64,000 nt of DNA from NCBI GenBank assembly GCA_039808765.1, contig JBDHTQ010000006.1:89769-153768 (forward strand). Reading direction: 5' to 3'. Position 1 is the stretch's first letter; every line of letters starts with the position of its first letter. Both the position numbers and the translations under genes were made by a program. This DNA comes from JBDHTQ01 sp039808765 (GTDB lineage Bacteria; Pseudomonadota; Alphaproteobacteria; UBA2400). The notes under the pieces are model-generated. The model saw only the letters and a program-made list of their open reading frames with translations. It was not told the DNA's origin and ran no database searches. Below are positions 27,366 to 35,741 of this stretch, piece by piece.

Positions 27366-27803
27366 TTAAAAAGGCTTAAAAACAGCCAAGCCAACAATTA
27401 AAATCAAAATAAATGTTGGTACTTCATTGAAGATACGAAAAAATTTTTCTGAGTGAGGGCGCTCATCCCGGGCAAAAGATTTGCGATAATGCGACAACAT
27501 GCCATGAAACCCCATGAGAATTAAAAGAAGGGCAAATTTAGCATGAAACCAGTGTGTGCTTATAAACCACGCCCCACCCAGTTCATAGATCATTCCGAGA
27601 CCACCAACCCAGGTGCAAACCATGGCGGGGGTCATGATAATTTTGTTAAGTTTATATTCCATTATTTTAAAGAGCGCAGATGATTCTGATTGGGGCTGAG
27701 TGCGGCTATGATAAACGTATAAACGCGGAAGATAGAAAAGCGCTGCAAACCAAGCCACAAACGAGATGATGTGAAGCGCACGAAAAAAAAGATAAAGCGT
27801 CAT
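27366..27803 (-). CDS. hemJ: Protoporphyrinogen oxidase HemJ
   Basis: 145 aa, four transmembrane helices. Family pattern RALHIISFVAWFAALFYLPR near the N-terminus includes the conserved His; a second conserved Lys/Arg region is KFALLLILMGFHGML. HemJ oxidises protoporphyrinogen IX in many alphaproteobacteria and cyanobacteria. The start lies 2 nt after the hemH stop, so it is cotranscribed with hemE-hemH. Confidence 0.92.
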   Translation of the reverse strand: MTLYLFFRALHIISFVAWFAALFYLPRLYVYHSRTQPQSESSALFKIMEYKLNKIIMTPAMVCTWVGGLGMIYELGGAWFISTHWFHAKFALLLILMGFHGMLSHYRKSFARDERPHSEKFFRIFNEVPTFILILIVGLAVFKPF

Positions 27804-27804
27804 G

Positions 27805-28881
27805 CTATGAGCCCCTTATTGAAGCTGCACACGGGCAGGCCTGCCACGCTTCCCCACAGCAGCTGTGCGGAAAAAAAAGAACTGTTGGAGATGTGCAGGC
27901 TTGTGCAACAAGGTCAGCAAGACCACTGATAAATTGTGGTGCACACCCCAGTGCTGGCACTCGCGCATAGTACGGAACACCTGATGCATCCGCAAGCTCA
28001 CGATATTCAATATCCAACTCGACCAAAGTCTCAGAATGTTCTGAAACAAAGGCAATTGGAAGAATAACCAGTGGTCGCTTTTCTTTGCCAGCACGGCGAA
28101 TTTCTTCTTCAGTCGAGGGCTTAATCCATGCAAGCGGGCCCACTTTAGACTGATATGTATTGATCATGTCGCTTTCATCGCAGGGCTCACCAGATAAGGC
28201 TAAAACGTGTGCTATCGCTGATCGCAAAGCTTGAGCCGTTTGCTCACAATGCGACTGATAAGGATCTTTGCGCTGTGTAATTACTTTTTGAGGCAGCCCG
28301 TGAGCAGAAAACAAAATTCGCGGTCGACCATGTTTTTTTGCTTCCTCAATGTGAGGACGCGCAAGTGCACAATAGGCTTCAATGATAGCTGGCAAAACAG
28401 GGTAACAGCAAATGGACGTTTTTTTGGAACGTTCCTCCGTTGAGAGAAAATGGTCCATTTGCGAAAATGATGATGCCGTGGTGGTGGTCGAAAATTGAGG
28501 GTAAAGCGGAAGATAAATAATTTTATCGGGCGCAAATTGATGAATGTGTTGCGCAACATCCTTGGCGAGGGGATGCCAGTAGCGCATGATTATAAACGTG
28601 CGAAATGAGTCGTGAGGAAAACGTTGTTTTAATGCGGCTTCAAGAGCAGCAGACTGAGCTTGTGTTTCTTCAAGAAGAGGACTTTTTCCACCAATTTTTT
28701 TATAAATTTCTTTAGCTACCGGCGCGCGTCGTTTTGCAATAAACCATGCAAGCATTGTTCTGAACGGTTGTGGGAGAGAAAGAATAGCCGGATCATTAAA
28801 CAGATTAAACAAAAACGGCTTAACTGCTTCCAGCTGATCAGGGCCGCCAAGGTTAAACAAACAAACAGCTATGCGTGCCAT
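27805..28881 (-). CDS. hemH: Ferrochelatase, probably with a [2Fe-2S] cluster
   Basis: 358 aa. It inserts Fe2+ into protoporphyrin IX. Active-site motifs LPLYPQFSTTTTASS, FSAHGLP (His194) and AFVSEHSETLVELD are intact. Cysteines at 158, 342, 349 and 351 (C-x6-C-x-C at the C-terminus) match, as I recall it, the ligand layout reported for the [2Fe-2S] ferrochelatases of Caulobacter and Mycobacterium. Extra Cys at 159 and 341 neighbour two of these. Middle gene of hemE-hemH-hemJ. Confidence 0.95.
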   Translation of the reverse strand: MARIAVCLFNLGGPDQLEAVKPFLFNLFNDPAILSLPQPFRTMLAWFIAKRRAPVAKEIYKKIGGKSPLLEETQAQSAALEAALKQRFPHDSFRTFIIMRYWHPLAKDVAQHIHQFAPDKIIYLPLYPQFSTTTTASSFSQMDHFLSTEERSKKTSICCYPVLPAIIEAYCALARPHIEEAKKHGRPRILFSAHGLPQKVITQRKDPYQSHCEQTAQALRSAIAHVLALSGEPCDESDMINTYQSKVGPLAWIKPSTEEEIRRAGKEKRPLVILPIAFVSEHSETLVELDIEYRELADASGVPYYARVPALGCAPQFISGLADLVAQACTSPTVLFFPHSCCGEAWQACPCAASIRGS

Positions 28882-28890
28882 TAAATACCC

Positions 28891-29892
28891 TTACCGCTTA
28901 AGTAAGCGCGCTAATGCTTCAACATTCTCGACAGGCGTTTCTTTATTGATTCCGTGCCCTAAATTAAAAATAAACGGGCGCTTTTGTGTAAGCGATAAGA
29001 TGTTTTCAATCGCTTTTTCCATTTCAGGCCCCCCTATGCGCAATAATTCAGGATCAAGATTACCCTGTAAAACAACTTTGCGTGAGATGGCCTCCACGGC
29101 CCATGCCATATCCACACCTTGATCGAGGGAAATTCCGGTGACACCTGTTTGTACAGCATAGGTGTTTAAATATTTTACGCCCAGCTGACGTGGAAAACCG
29201 ATGATCGGGAGCTTAGGATATTTGCTCCGCAAAATCATGACAATAGCGGCCGTTGGTTCAATAACCCATCGTTGTACGTTATCACAACTGCCGGCCCAGC
29301 TATCAAACAACTGGATGACGTCCGCCCCTGCTTCGATTTGTCCTTCAAGATAGATCAGGGTTGCCTCAATAATTTTATCAATCAGCCGTTCAAACCCAGC
29401 CGGATCACGCGCCGCGACAGGATTAATGTCACGAAAATTTACACCTGCGCCTTCACGTTTGATCATGTAACAAGCAATGCTCCACGGACTGCCAGCAAAG
29501 CCGATTAATGCTTTGTCTTCACTCAACTGGCTTTTAACCCGACGCACCGTTTCAAAAATCGGTTCAACTTTTTTGATATCGGGATTCAGTGCGTTCACAT
29601 CCAAAGAACCAAGCTTTGGGCCTTCACCTTCAGCAAACGTTACGTCCTGCCCCAGCATGTGTGGAACGATTAAAATATCTGAAAACAAAATTGCAGCATC
29701 CATATTGAAGCGACGCAGGGGTTGCAGGGTCACTTCTGTGGCGAGTTCAGGATTGAGGCAAAGATTAAGAAACCCCCCTGCTTTTTCTCGCACCTCGCGA
29801 TATTCTGGCAAATAACGACCCGCTTGACGCATGAGCCAAAAAGGGGGCGGGATCACTCCATGATCCGTAAGGACAGATAAAATCTTATTCAT
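28891..29892 (-). CDS. hemE: Uroporphyrinogen decarboxylase
   Basis: 333 aa from ATG 29892, the normal length; an ATG at 29937 and other upstream codons are in frame but run into the origin. Hallmarks: PPFWLMRQAGRYLPEYRE near residue 17, FSDILIVPHMLGQ, and GFAGSPWSIACYMI. It decarboxylates uroporphyrinogen III to coproporphyrinogen III. First gene left of oriC, transcribed away from it, as in Caulobacter where the origin also abuts hemE. Confidence 0.95.
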   Translation of the reverse strand: MNKILSVLTDHGVIPPPFWLMRQAGRYLPEYREVREKAGGFLNLCLNPELATEVTLQPLRRFNMDAAILFSDILIVPHMLGQDVTFAEGEGPKLGSLDVNALNPDIKKVEPIFETVRRVKSQLSEDKALIGFAGSPWSIACYMIKREGAGVNFRDINPVAARDPAGFERLIDKIIEATLIYLEGQIEAGADVIQLFDSWAGSCDNVQRWVIEPTAAIVMILRSKYPKLPIIGFPRQLGVKYLNTYAVQTGVTGISLDQGVDMAWAVEAISRKVVLQGNLDPELLRIGGPEMEKAIENILSLTQKRPFIFNLGHGINKETPVENVEALARLLKR

Positions 29893-29937
29893 GGATTTCT
29901 TATGCCCTGTTGTCTGTTTCTCGTCTAGAGGGTTCAT

Positions 29938-30365
29938 CGTGTGAGTGTACAGAGGGGCATCACCCAACTTCTTCTTCCTCTTATATAAATATATATATTT
30001 AGGTAGAGGTAACTGTTGGGAGGTGGAAACATGAGGATAACTCGATGTACTCAATATTATCCACAGACTCGGCTGCCTTCTGGAAGAAAAAGAGAACACG
30101 TCATGCGTTCCTTAATTATTAACAGAATTTAACACTTTTGCGGCCACGAGTCGCAATTCGAGTCTTCCACAGGCTCGACTCGGCTTTAAAGGTTAACAAA
30201 TGGTTACTAAAGACTCGGAGAATGAAAAAATGGTTAATGGGGATAATTTAACCCCTTAAGCGTAAATCAGTGGTTATCCACATTTTATCCACAGTAACTG
30301 TTTCAGGCCACATCGTTTGATTGCATGTAGAAAGACGTGTATGGTGACCCAAGGAGAAGGGTTAT
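29938..30365. other. Putative chromosomal replication origin (oriC)
   Basis: Non-coding region between hemE and coaE. Three perfect DnaA boxes (TTATCCACA) lie at 30057-30065, 30274-30282 and 30285-30293, the last two only 2 bp apart; one-mismatch boxes on the other strand are at 30032-30040 and 30238-30246. An AT-only stretch at about 29981-30000 is a candidate unwinding element. A CtrA-like TTAA-N7-TTAC occurs at 30193-30207. Five GANTC sites occur between about 30066 and 30216. Flanking genes diverge from this region. Confidence 0.88.
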
Positions 30366-31004
30366 ATGAAAATTGTCGGCTTAACGGGTTCCATCGGTAT
30401 GGGGAAATCCACCACATCGCGCCAGCTTAAACGCATGGGCTATCCTGTTCAGGATGCAGACGCGGTTGTGCACCAGTTAATGGAACGGAATGGAGTCGCG
30501 GTGCCCGCGATCGAAAAAGAATTTCCTGGTGTGACGGTTGACGGAGCTATTGATCGTGAACGATTGGCAAAAATTGTTTTTGCTCGCGCCGCGGCGCTCA
30601 AAATTTTAGAAGGAATAATATTCCCTTTTGTATTTAAAGAGCATGTTTGGTGGATTAATCATATGCGCGAAAATAAGCAAGCGATCGTGTTTTTGGATAT
30701 CCCTTTGCTGTACGAAACCGAGTGGGATGCCTATTGCGACGCTGTAATGGTTGTCAGTGCTCCCGCTGAAGTGCAACGGGCACGCGTTTTGGCTCGTCCC
30801 CGTATGACAGAGCAGCGCTTCAATGATATTTTATCACGTCAGTTAAGCGATGAGCAAAAGCGTGCTCGTGCAGATTTTATTATCAATACGGGCGAAGGAT
30901 TGGGTAAAAGCCGCCAGGATTTATTGCGAGCGATTAAAGCCATTCTCAGCCAGAGTTATAAATCAAAGCGCAGAAAGGACCTGCCCAAAGATGTCAACGC
31001 GTGA
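30366..31004 (+). CDS. coaE: Dephospho-CoA kinase
   Basis: 212 aa. P-loop GLTGSIGMGKSTTS at residues 5-18, VQDADAVVHQLM, and LDIPLLYETEWD, with the lid segment ARPRMTEQRFNDILSRQ. It catalyses the last step of CoA synthesis. An AAGGAG site precedes the ATG. First gene right of oriC; overlaps dnaQ by 14 nt. Confidence 0.95.
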   Translation: MKIVGLTGSIGMGKSTTSRQLKRMGYPVQDADAVVHQLMERNGVAVPAIEKEFPGVTVDGAIDRERLAKIVFARAAALKILEGIIFPFVFKEHVWWINHMRENKQAIVFLDIPLLYETEWDAYCDAVMVVSAPAEVQRARVLARPRMTEQRFNDILSRQLSDEQKRARADFIINTGEGLGKSRQDLLRAIKAILSQSYKSKRRKDLPKDVNA

Positions 31005-31719
31005 AATTATTCTTGATACTGAAACGACGGGTATGGATCCAGCCAAAGGCGAGCGAATCGTCGAAATTGGCTGTATTGAGCTGATTAATTTGGTCCCCAC
31101 GGGACGGACATTTCACAAATACCTTAACCCTGAAAAAGAAATTTCAGCTGAAGTCGTTGCTGTTCATGGACTGGATAACGAGCGTTTAAAAAACGAACCT
31201 TTGTTTGTTGAGATTGCTGGTGATCTTGTTGATTTTATTGGCGATGCAAACATTGTGGCGCACAATGCTTTTTTCGATATCAAATTTATTAATGCCGAAT
31301 TGGCGCGGTGCGGATATGCGAGCTATGAGCCTAAACAGGTTGTCGACACTTTGATGCTAGCGCGTAAGCGTTTTCCGGGTGCTCCTGCATCGCTGGATGC
31401 TTTATGTAAAAGATTTGGAATCGATAATTCCAACCGTACACTGCACGGTGCATTACTCGATGCGCAACTGCTGGCTGATGTTTATCTTGAATTAAAAGGG
31501 GGTAAGCAAGCAGGGCTTGGTTTAGATGAAAGTGCGGTGGATGAACCTGCTGATGTGAATGGGGCCGCTTTGCAGCGATCACTTCGGCCTGCTCGCTCCT
31601 TTGTTCCTACAGCCGACGAACTGGAAGCCCATCAGGCGTTTATCAAAAAGCTGACGCAGCCACTGTGGCTAAAACAACAGGAAAGTGAAGCCGCAATAAA
31701 AGCGATACAACAAAACTAA
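30991..31719 (+). CDS. dnaQ: DNA polymerase III epsilon subunit (proofreading exonuclease)
   Basis: 242 aa from ATG 30991 inside the coaE end. DEDDh exonuclease: Exo I REIILDTETTGMD, Exo II IVAHNAFFDIKFIN, Exo III LHGALLDAQLLADVY. After residue 180 a linker and a C-terminal helix (RSFVPTADELEAHQAFIKKL) supply the polymerase alpha-binding tail, which marks it as the replicative proofreader. The coaE-dnaQ pair next to the origin is typical of Alphaproteobacteria. Confidence 0.95.
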   Translation: MSTREIILDTETTGMDPAKGERIVEIGCIELINLVPTGRTFHKYLNPEKEISAEVVAVHGLDNERLKNEPLFVEIAGDLVDFIGDANIVAHNAFFDIKFINAELARCGYASYEPKQVVDTLMLARKRFPGAPASLDALCKRFGIDNSNRTLHGALLDAQLLADVYLELKGGKQAGLGLDESAVDEPADVNGAALQRSLRPARSFVPTADELEAHQAFIKKLTQPLWLKQQESEAAIKAIQQN

Positions 31720-31722
31720 AAT

Positions 31723-32424
31723 CTAAAGATATTTTTGTAAAAAGTTGTAGCTTCGATTGTTGGCAAGTGTTGCAGATGATTCATCATAATGCACACCTCC
31801 CTCACGCGCGAAGGCATGATCCATGCTTTCGTAAAGATGATATGTAACAAGTTCATTGCGTTTAAGAACAGGCTCATAAATTTTGCGCAGTTCTTCCGTG
31901 GCATATTTGTCTTCAGAGGCAACATGCACCATGAGGGGATGAGTGATTTTTATAAATTCATCAACAAAATTTTCCAGCCCCACGCCATAATAACTTACGC
32001 TGGCATCAATTTTAGTCCTGCACGCCATCATCACCGCCAGGCGGCCCCCCAAACAATATCCAACACATCCGACCTTGCCATTTGAAAGAGTATGGTTACG
32101 CAACCAATCCATTGTCGCGGTAAGATCATCAATGCCTTTGTTTTGGTCAAAGCCATTCATGTAGGCAAAAGCCTGATTCCATTCTTCCTGAGTTTTGTCT
32201 GTGAGGACAACGCCTGGTTTTTGCCGCCAAAAAAGGTCAGGGCAAAGCGCGATATATCCCAAACGCGCATAAACCTCACAAATATGCCTCATCGTGTCGT
32301 TAACACCAAAAATTTCCTGAATAACGATCACACAAGAAGCTTTACCGTCAATAGAATCAGGAAGAGCAAGATATCCGCTAAACGTGCCGGAGCCATCGGC
32401 TGCATTGATTTCAACAGGTGTCAT
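31723..32424 (-). CDS. Dienelactone hydrolase family protein
   Basis: 233 aa from ATG 32424, which has GGAGGATC upstream. Alpha/beta hydrolase with QEIFGVNDTMRHICEVYA, nucleophile Cys in GYCLGGR near residue 112, an acid in VASEDKY, and His in MDHAFAREGG: the Cys-Asp-His triad of the family. It hydrolyses dienelactones or related esters; the physiological substrate is unknown. It is convergent with dnaQ (3 nt between stops) and divergent from mnmE. Confidence 0.9.
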   Translation of the reverse strand: MTPVEINAADGSGTFSGYLALPDSIDGKASCVIVIQEIFGVNDTMRHICEVYARLGYIALCPDLFWRQKPGVVLTDKTQEEWNQAFAYMNGFDQNKGIDDLTATMDWLRNHTLSNGKVGCVGYCLGGRLAVMMACRTKIDASVSYYGVGLENFVDEFIKITHPLMVHVASEDKYATEELRKIYEPVLKRNELVTYHLYESMDHAFAREGGVHYDESSATLANNRSYNFLQKYL

Positions 32425-32513
32425 GTGAGATCCTCCATAAAAGTGATGTAGCATATAAAAAGTCTCTGTCAAAAGGCTCTTGAATAAAAAGCGCGCATGC
32501 GCCACAAAAGCGC

Positions 32514-33836
32514 ATGAGCCATGCAGATACAATCTTTGCGCCAGCCACCGGGTCGGGGCGAACCGCTATCGCTATTATTCGCATAAGCGGAACAGCATGT
32601 GCGAGCGTGATGAAAAAGTTTATCGGACGCATTTTGCCCGACCGAGAAATACACTACGTCACATTAAAAGAAAATGATGAGGTTATTGATCGTGCAATGA
32701 TGGTGCGTTTTGCCAAGCCAAAAACATATACAGGCGAAGACATGATTGAGCTTCATGTTCACGGTAGTCCAACAATTCTTTCGCGTGTGAGTGAGTGTTT
32801 GCTGCATATGGGATTAAGGTTAGCAGAGGCAGGAGAGTTTACACGCCGTGCGGTACAAAATGGTAAAATGGATCTTACCGAAGCCGAGGCCATTGCAGAT
32901 CTTGTGAATGCAGAAACAGAAGAACAACGTAAGCAGGCGCTTCGACAGATGGGGGGGGCGCTTAAAAAAATTTATGATGGTTGGAAAGAGCGCTTGAATC
33001 GTACACAGGCTCACCTAGAAGCTGCGATAGATTTTGCTGATGACGACCTTCCTCCCGCGCTGAAAGAGGGAATTGAATGTGAAATAAGTCACCTGATTAA
33101 AGAGATGAAATACCATCTTGAAGATGGTCATCGTGGTCAACGTCTGCGGGATGGAGTGTATGCGGCGATCATCGGTGCACCCAATGCAGGTAAATCATCC
33201 CTACTTAACCTAATCGCTAAAAGGGATGTTGCTATCGTAACATCGCAAGCGGGTACCACCCGCGATGTGTTGGAAGTGCCATGTGATTTAGGGGGATACC
33301 CTGTTACTTTAGCTGATACCGCCGGCTTGCGCGAAGCGAATGATATTGTTGAAAAAGAAGGGATAAGGCGTGCCCTGATGCGTGCTAAGGACGCCGATTT
33401 CAGGGTGTTGGTTTTTGATGCTACACAAGAACGCTTAGACGATAAAACTTTTGAGCAATATCAGGAAGGTGATATTGTGGTGATAAACAAATGTGATCTT
33501 GCTCATCCTTCATCATTACCCAATATCGGTTGGCGTGGAGCAATCCCGCTTTCTACAGTGACAGAAGAAGGTTTTTTTATGTTGCTTGCAGCGCTTTCTG
33601 CACGGGCTGAAGAATTGGCTGGGTTAAACAATACGCAAACGCTGACCCGAGAACGTCATCGCAGTGCCGTTAATGAAACGCTGGAAGCGCTTGAACGCGC
33701 CATGACAGCACCGCAAATTGATTTAATGGCAGAAGATATTCGCTTGGCTAGCCGCCAGCTGGGACGAATTACGGGTCAAACCGGCGTAGAGGATTTGCTC
33801 GATATTATTTTTCGCGACTTTTGCCTTGGTAAGTAG
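32514..33836 (+). CDS. mnmE: tRNA modification GTPase MnmE (TrmE)
   Basis: 440 aa. N-terminal formyl-THF-binding domain (DTIFAPATGSGRTAIAIIR), helical domain with FTRRAVQNGKMDLTEAEAI, inserted G domain (G1 GAPNAGKSSLLN, G2 TTRD, G3 DTAGLRE, G4 NKCD), and the C-terminal motif, here CLGK with the catalytic-loop Cys present. Partner of MnmG in U34 modification. It is about 10 kb from mnmG and on the other side of oriC. Confidence 0.95.
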   Translation: MSHADTIFAPATGSGRTAIAIIRISGTACASVMKKFIGRILPDREIHYVTLKENDEVIDRAMMVRFAKPKTYTGEDMIELHVHGSPTILSRVSECLLHMGLRLAEAGEFTRRAVQNGKMDLTEAEAIADLVNAETEEQRKQALRQMGGALKKIYDGWKERLNRTQAHLEAAIDFADDDLPPALKEGIECEISHLIKEMKYHLEDGHRGQRLRDGVYAAIIGAPNAGKSSLLNLIAKRDVAIVTSQAGTTRDVLEVPCDLGGYPVTLADTAGLREANDIVEKEGIRRALMRAKDADFRVLVFDATQERLDDKTFEQYQEGDIVVINKCDLAHPSSLPNIGWRGAIPLSTVTEEGFFMLLAALSARAEELAGLNNTQTLTRERHRSAVNETLEALERAMTAPQIDLMAEDIRLASRQLGRITGQTGVEDLLDIIFRDFCLGK

Positions 33837-34241
33837 CTCCTGCTAAAAACCTTCCAGGTGGTTCAAAATTTATTTTAGTGTTGACGTTAAGTTTAAGAAT
33901 TATGCAAAAGGAGAGTATTTTATACGAAACAATCTTTACGGCGGCATTAAAGACTCCGCTTGATCATTTTGTGCTTAGCACCGATCAACTGTTTACTCTC
34001 CAAGGAATAATGGACACAGGTAGTCGATGGTAAAAATGATGCTTTAACGATGCAGCAGCCCCTATCATAAGTCCCTTACAAAGCGCCTCACTCAACGCAC
34101 GGCCAATATGATTAGTGAACCGGCAAAATCCATCTTTTGCCAACGATAGTAGACGAAAAAAAACACTCACTACCACCCGCAACAACATATTGTCGCCTCG
34201 GGGAATATTGCTTTTCTTCAACCTTAGATGAATAAAGATAT
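33837..34241. other. Intergenic region after mnmE
   Basis: About 400 bp with no firmly supported gene. It holds one possible small reverse-strand gene (33985-34188, listed separately) and a 43-codon forward frame from ATG 33902 that has no ribosome site. No terminator or repeat was recognised. Confidence 0.5.
33985..34188 (-). CDS. Possible small protein of unknown function
   Basis: 67 aa from ATG 34188 with a GAGG site 7 nt upstream, which is the main support. It starts MLLRVVVSVFFRLLSLAKDG, a short amphipathic or weakly hydrophobic helix, followed by a basic tail (SLKHHFYHRLPVS). It lies 54 nt downstream of the phasin-like gene on the same strand. I do not recognise it; it may not be real. 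Confidence 0.35.
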   Translation of the reverse strand: MLLRVVVSVFFRLLSLAKDGFCRFTNHIGRALSEALCKGLMIGAAASLKHHFYHRLPVSIIPWRVNS

Positions 34242-34481
34242 TTATTCGCGACCCGTTTTAGAGAGCAAAGTCATTGTTGAGCGCATTGTCTTGTCGAAGA
34301 AAACATTGGCCAAACGTAATTGATTTTGCATTAGAACATTCATCAAGTCATATTGCCGTTTTTGCAAAGCAGCACTTTCTTCCATCGCTCGTGTAAATAG
34401 CTCGGATTGTGCTCGTCCCAATTCTTCCATTTGTTCATGTGACGCGGTAAAATTTGGGAACAAAACGTTCGGCATGTTCAT
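34242..34481 (-). CDS. Small phasin-like helical protein
   Basis: 79 aa from ATG 34481, preceded by GAGGAG. After a short N-terminal segment (NMPNVLFPNF) it is almost entirely helical with heptad-like spacing (QMEELGRAQSELFTRAMEESA, LMNVLMQNQLRLANVFFDKTM). This resembles short phasin-type proteins that coat polyhydroxyalkanoate granules, but no PHA genes are in the window and the match is by character, not signature. The open frame continues upstream for 72 codons without a start site of similar quality. Confidence 0.55.
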   Translation of the reverse strand: MNMPNVLFPNFTASHEQMEELGRAQSELFTRAMEESAALQKRQYDLMNVLMQNQLRLANVFFDKTMRSTMTLLSKTGRE

Positions 34482-34789
34482 GATTGACTCCTCACCGTGG
34501 GAAAATTCATATTGGTTAATATAGCAGAGGTTTTTAAAAATCCCAATAACAAATATGAATTGGTATATTTGACAGTTTAAGTCAATTTTTACTGTATGTG
34601 CCAAAAGGAATGATGAACTTCGGAAATTTTTTTGTAGGTTAACTTGTTGTTCTTTTGCATCTAAAGCGCATTTCCCAAAGATTGACGCGCTCTGCATTAT
34701 CTTTTTGACGCAAATACATCCTCAAAGAGGGCATCTGCGATTTTATCCTTTGGGAATTTGCTGTAACAGATGTTTTTGTTGTTAAAAAT
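34482..34789. other. AT-rich intergenic region upstream of the phasin-like gene
   Basis: About 300 bp between the phasin-like gene start and the 3' end of tRNA-Arg. It presumably contains the promoter of the phasin-like gene. I see no other gene, repeat or terminator. Confidence 0.5.
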
Positions 34790-34866
34790 TGGCGACCCCG
34801 AGAGGATTTGAACCTCCGACCTGCGGTTTAGGAAACCGACGCTCTATCCTGCTGAGCTACGGGGTC
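34790..34866 (-). tRNA. tRNA-Arg (CCT anticodon)
   Basis: 77 nt with encoded CCA. Acceptor GACCCCG pairs with CGGGGTC; D-arm GCTCAGCAGGATAGAGC; loop TTCCTAA gives anticodon CCT, on a stem with one T-C mismatch at its base; T arm GGTTCAAATCC. Confidence 0.93.
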
Positions 34867-34918
34867 GGCGTGTGATGCACAAGCTATCTTGCCTGTCGCA
34901 TTCATGCAAGTAGATGCA

Positions 34919-35507
34919 TTAGAAGGATAGATTTTTTTTATTAAGAAGATGATAAGCAGCATTAATTTCTTTAAGTTTCTCGCCTTTTTTTCATCATTAG
35001 CGTGATGATCAGGATGAAAATTTTTTACAAGTCCAAGGTATTTTTTTCGCAAAAATTTCGGATCAATGGGCCATGGGCAATCAAAAAGCTGCAAAGCATC
35101 AATAATATTTTTGTTTAAATGGGACGGATAATTGTTTTTTTGAGCGGAAGGAGTGTGTTGAAAGCGAAAGGAACCAGCGCGCTTTAAAAGTTCCCTTTCG
35201 CGTGGAGCATTGTTTTTCGTATTTGCCCCTTTAGCGAGAGATGGGTGTACTCCCTCACCAAACAGCAGTTCTCTTTCATGTTCGGGCACGTCATCACCAA
35301 AATGCCATCGGGAATTATAATCACGCACATGATTTAAGCAGAACCAAAAATATTTTTTTAAATTATTTGAGGATTGAGGCGCGGGATAAAGGCCAGGCTC
35401 AGTACAATCATGGTAGTGGCATCTTTCTTCTGCAGATTTATTACCCCATCGTGACGATAAAGCCTCTTTCTCGCTGATGATAAACGTTCTGCCTGTGTTT
35501 TTTTCAT
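34919..35507 (-). pseudogene. J-domain (DnaJ-like) protein gene interrupted at two A7 tracts
   Basis: Read from ATG 35507 (GAGGG five nt upstream), the frame breaks at an A7 tract at once (35504-35498) and again at a second A7 tract (34991-34985). Adding one A at each tract restores a single protein of about 195 aa: a CHYHDC...YPAP zinc-like N-terminal motif, KYFWFCLNHVRDYN, and a C-terminal J domain with HPD in NFHPDHHAND and KLKEINAAYHLLNKK, ending at TAA 34919-34921. This is the layout of a common alphaproteobacterial J-domain protein. The breaks may be real decay, polymerase slippage, or homopolymer sequencing errors. Confidence 0.8.
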
Positions 35508-35741
35508 TTTATCCCTCTTTCTTTTCTTAAGAAGGTGTATAATCTAGACGGTATCAGTATCTTTTGTGGTTAAACTTTAAAGCTATTCCTTAAATATTTT
35601 AAAGCTATTTCTGCCAGATGCTTAAGGGAAGCGTGGCAAAAGAATGTCTTTGCAACCACAGGATGTACTTTAGTTTTTTTTACAATCTATACTTGCTAAA
35701 AAGTGAAAAGTAATACATGTTTAAAAAAACAGGGGGAGAAA

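Noticed and set aside
30121..30150. TTAA pairs in the origin as extra CtrA sites (for example around 30114-30134)
   Set aside because: Their spacing is 3 or 6, not the 7 bp required by the CtrA consensus. Only 30193-30207 fits, with one mismatch.
33902..34033. 43-codon forward frame after mnmE
   Set aside because: No Shine-Dalgarno sequence in front and no family; indistinguishable from chance.
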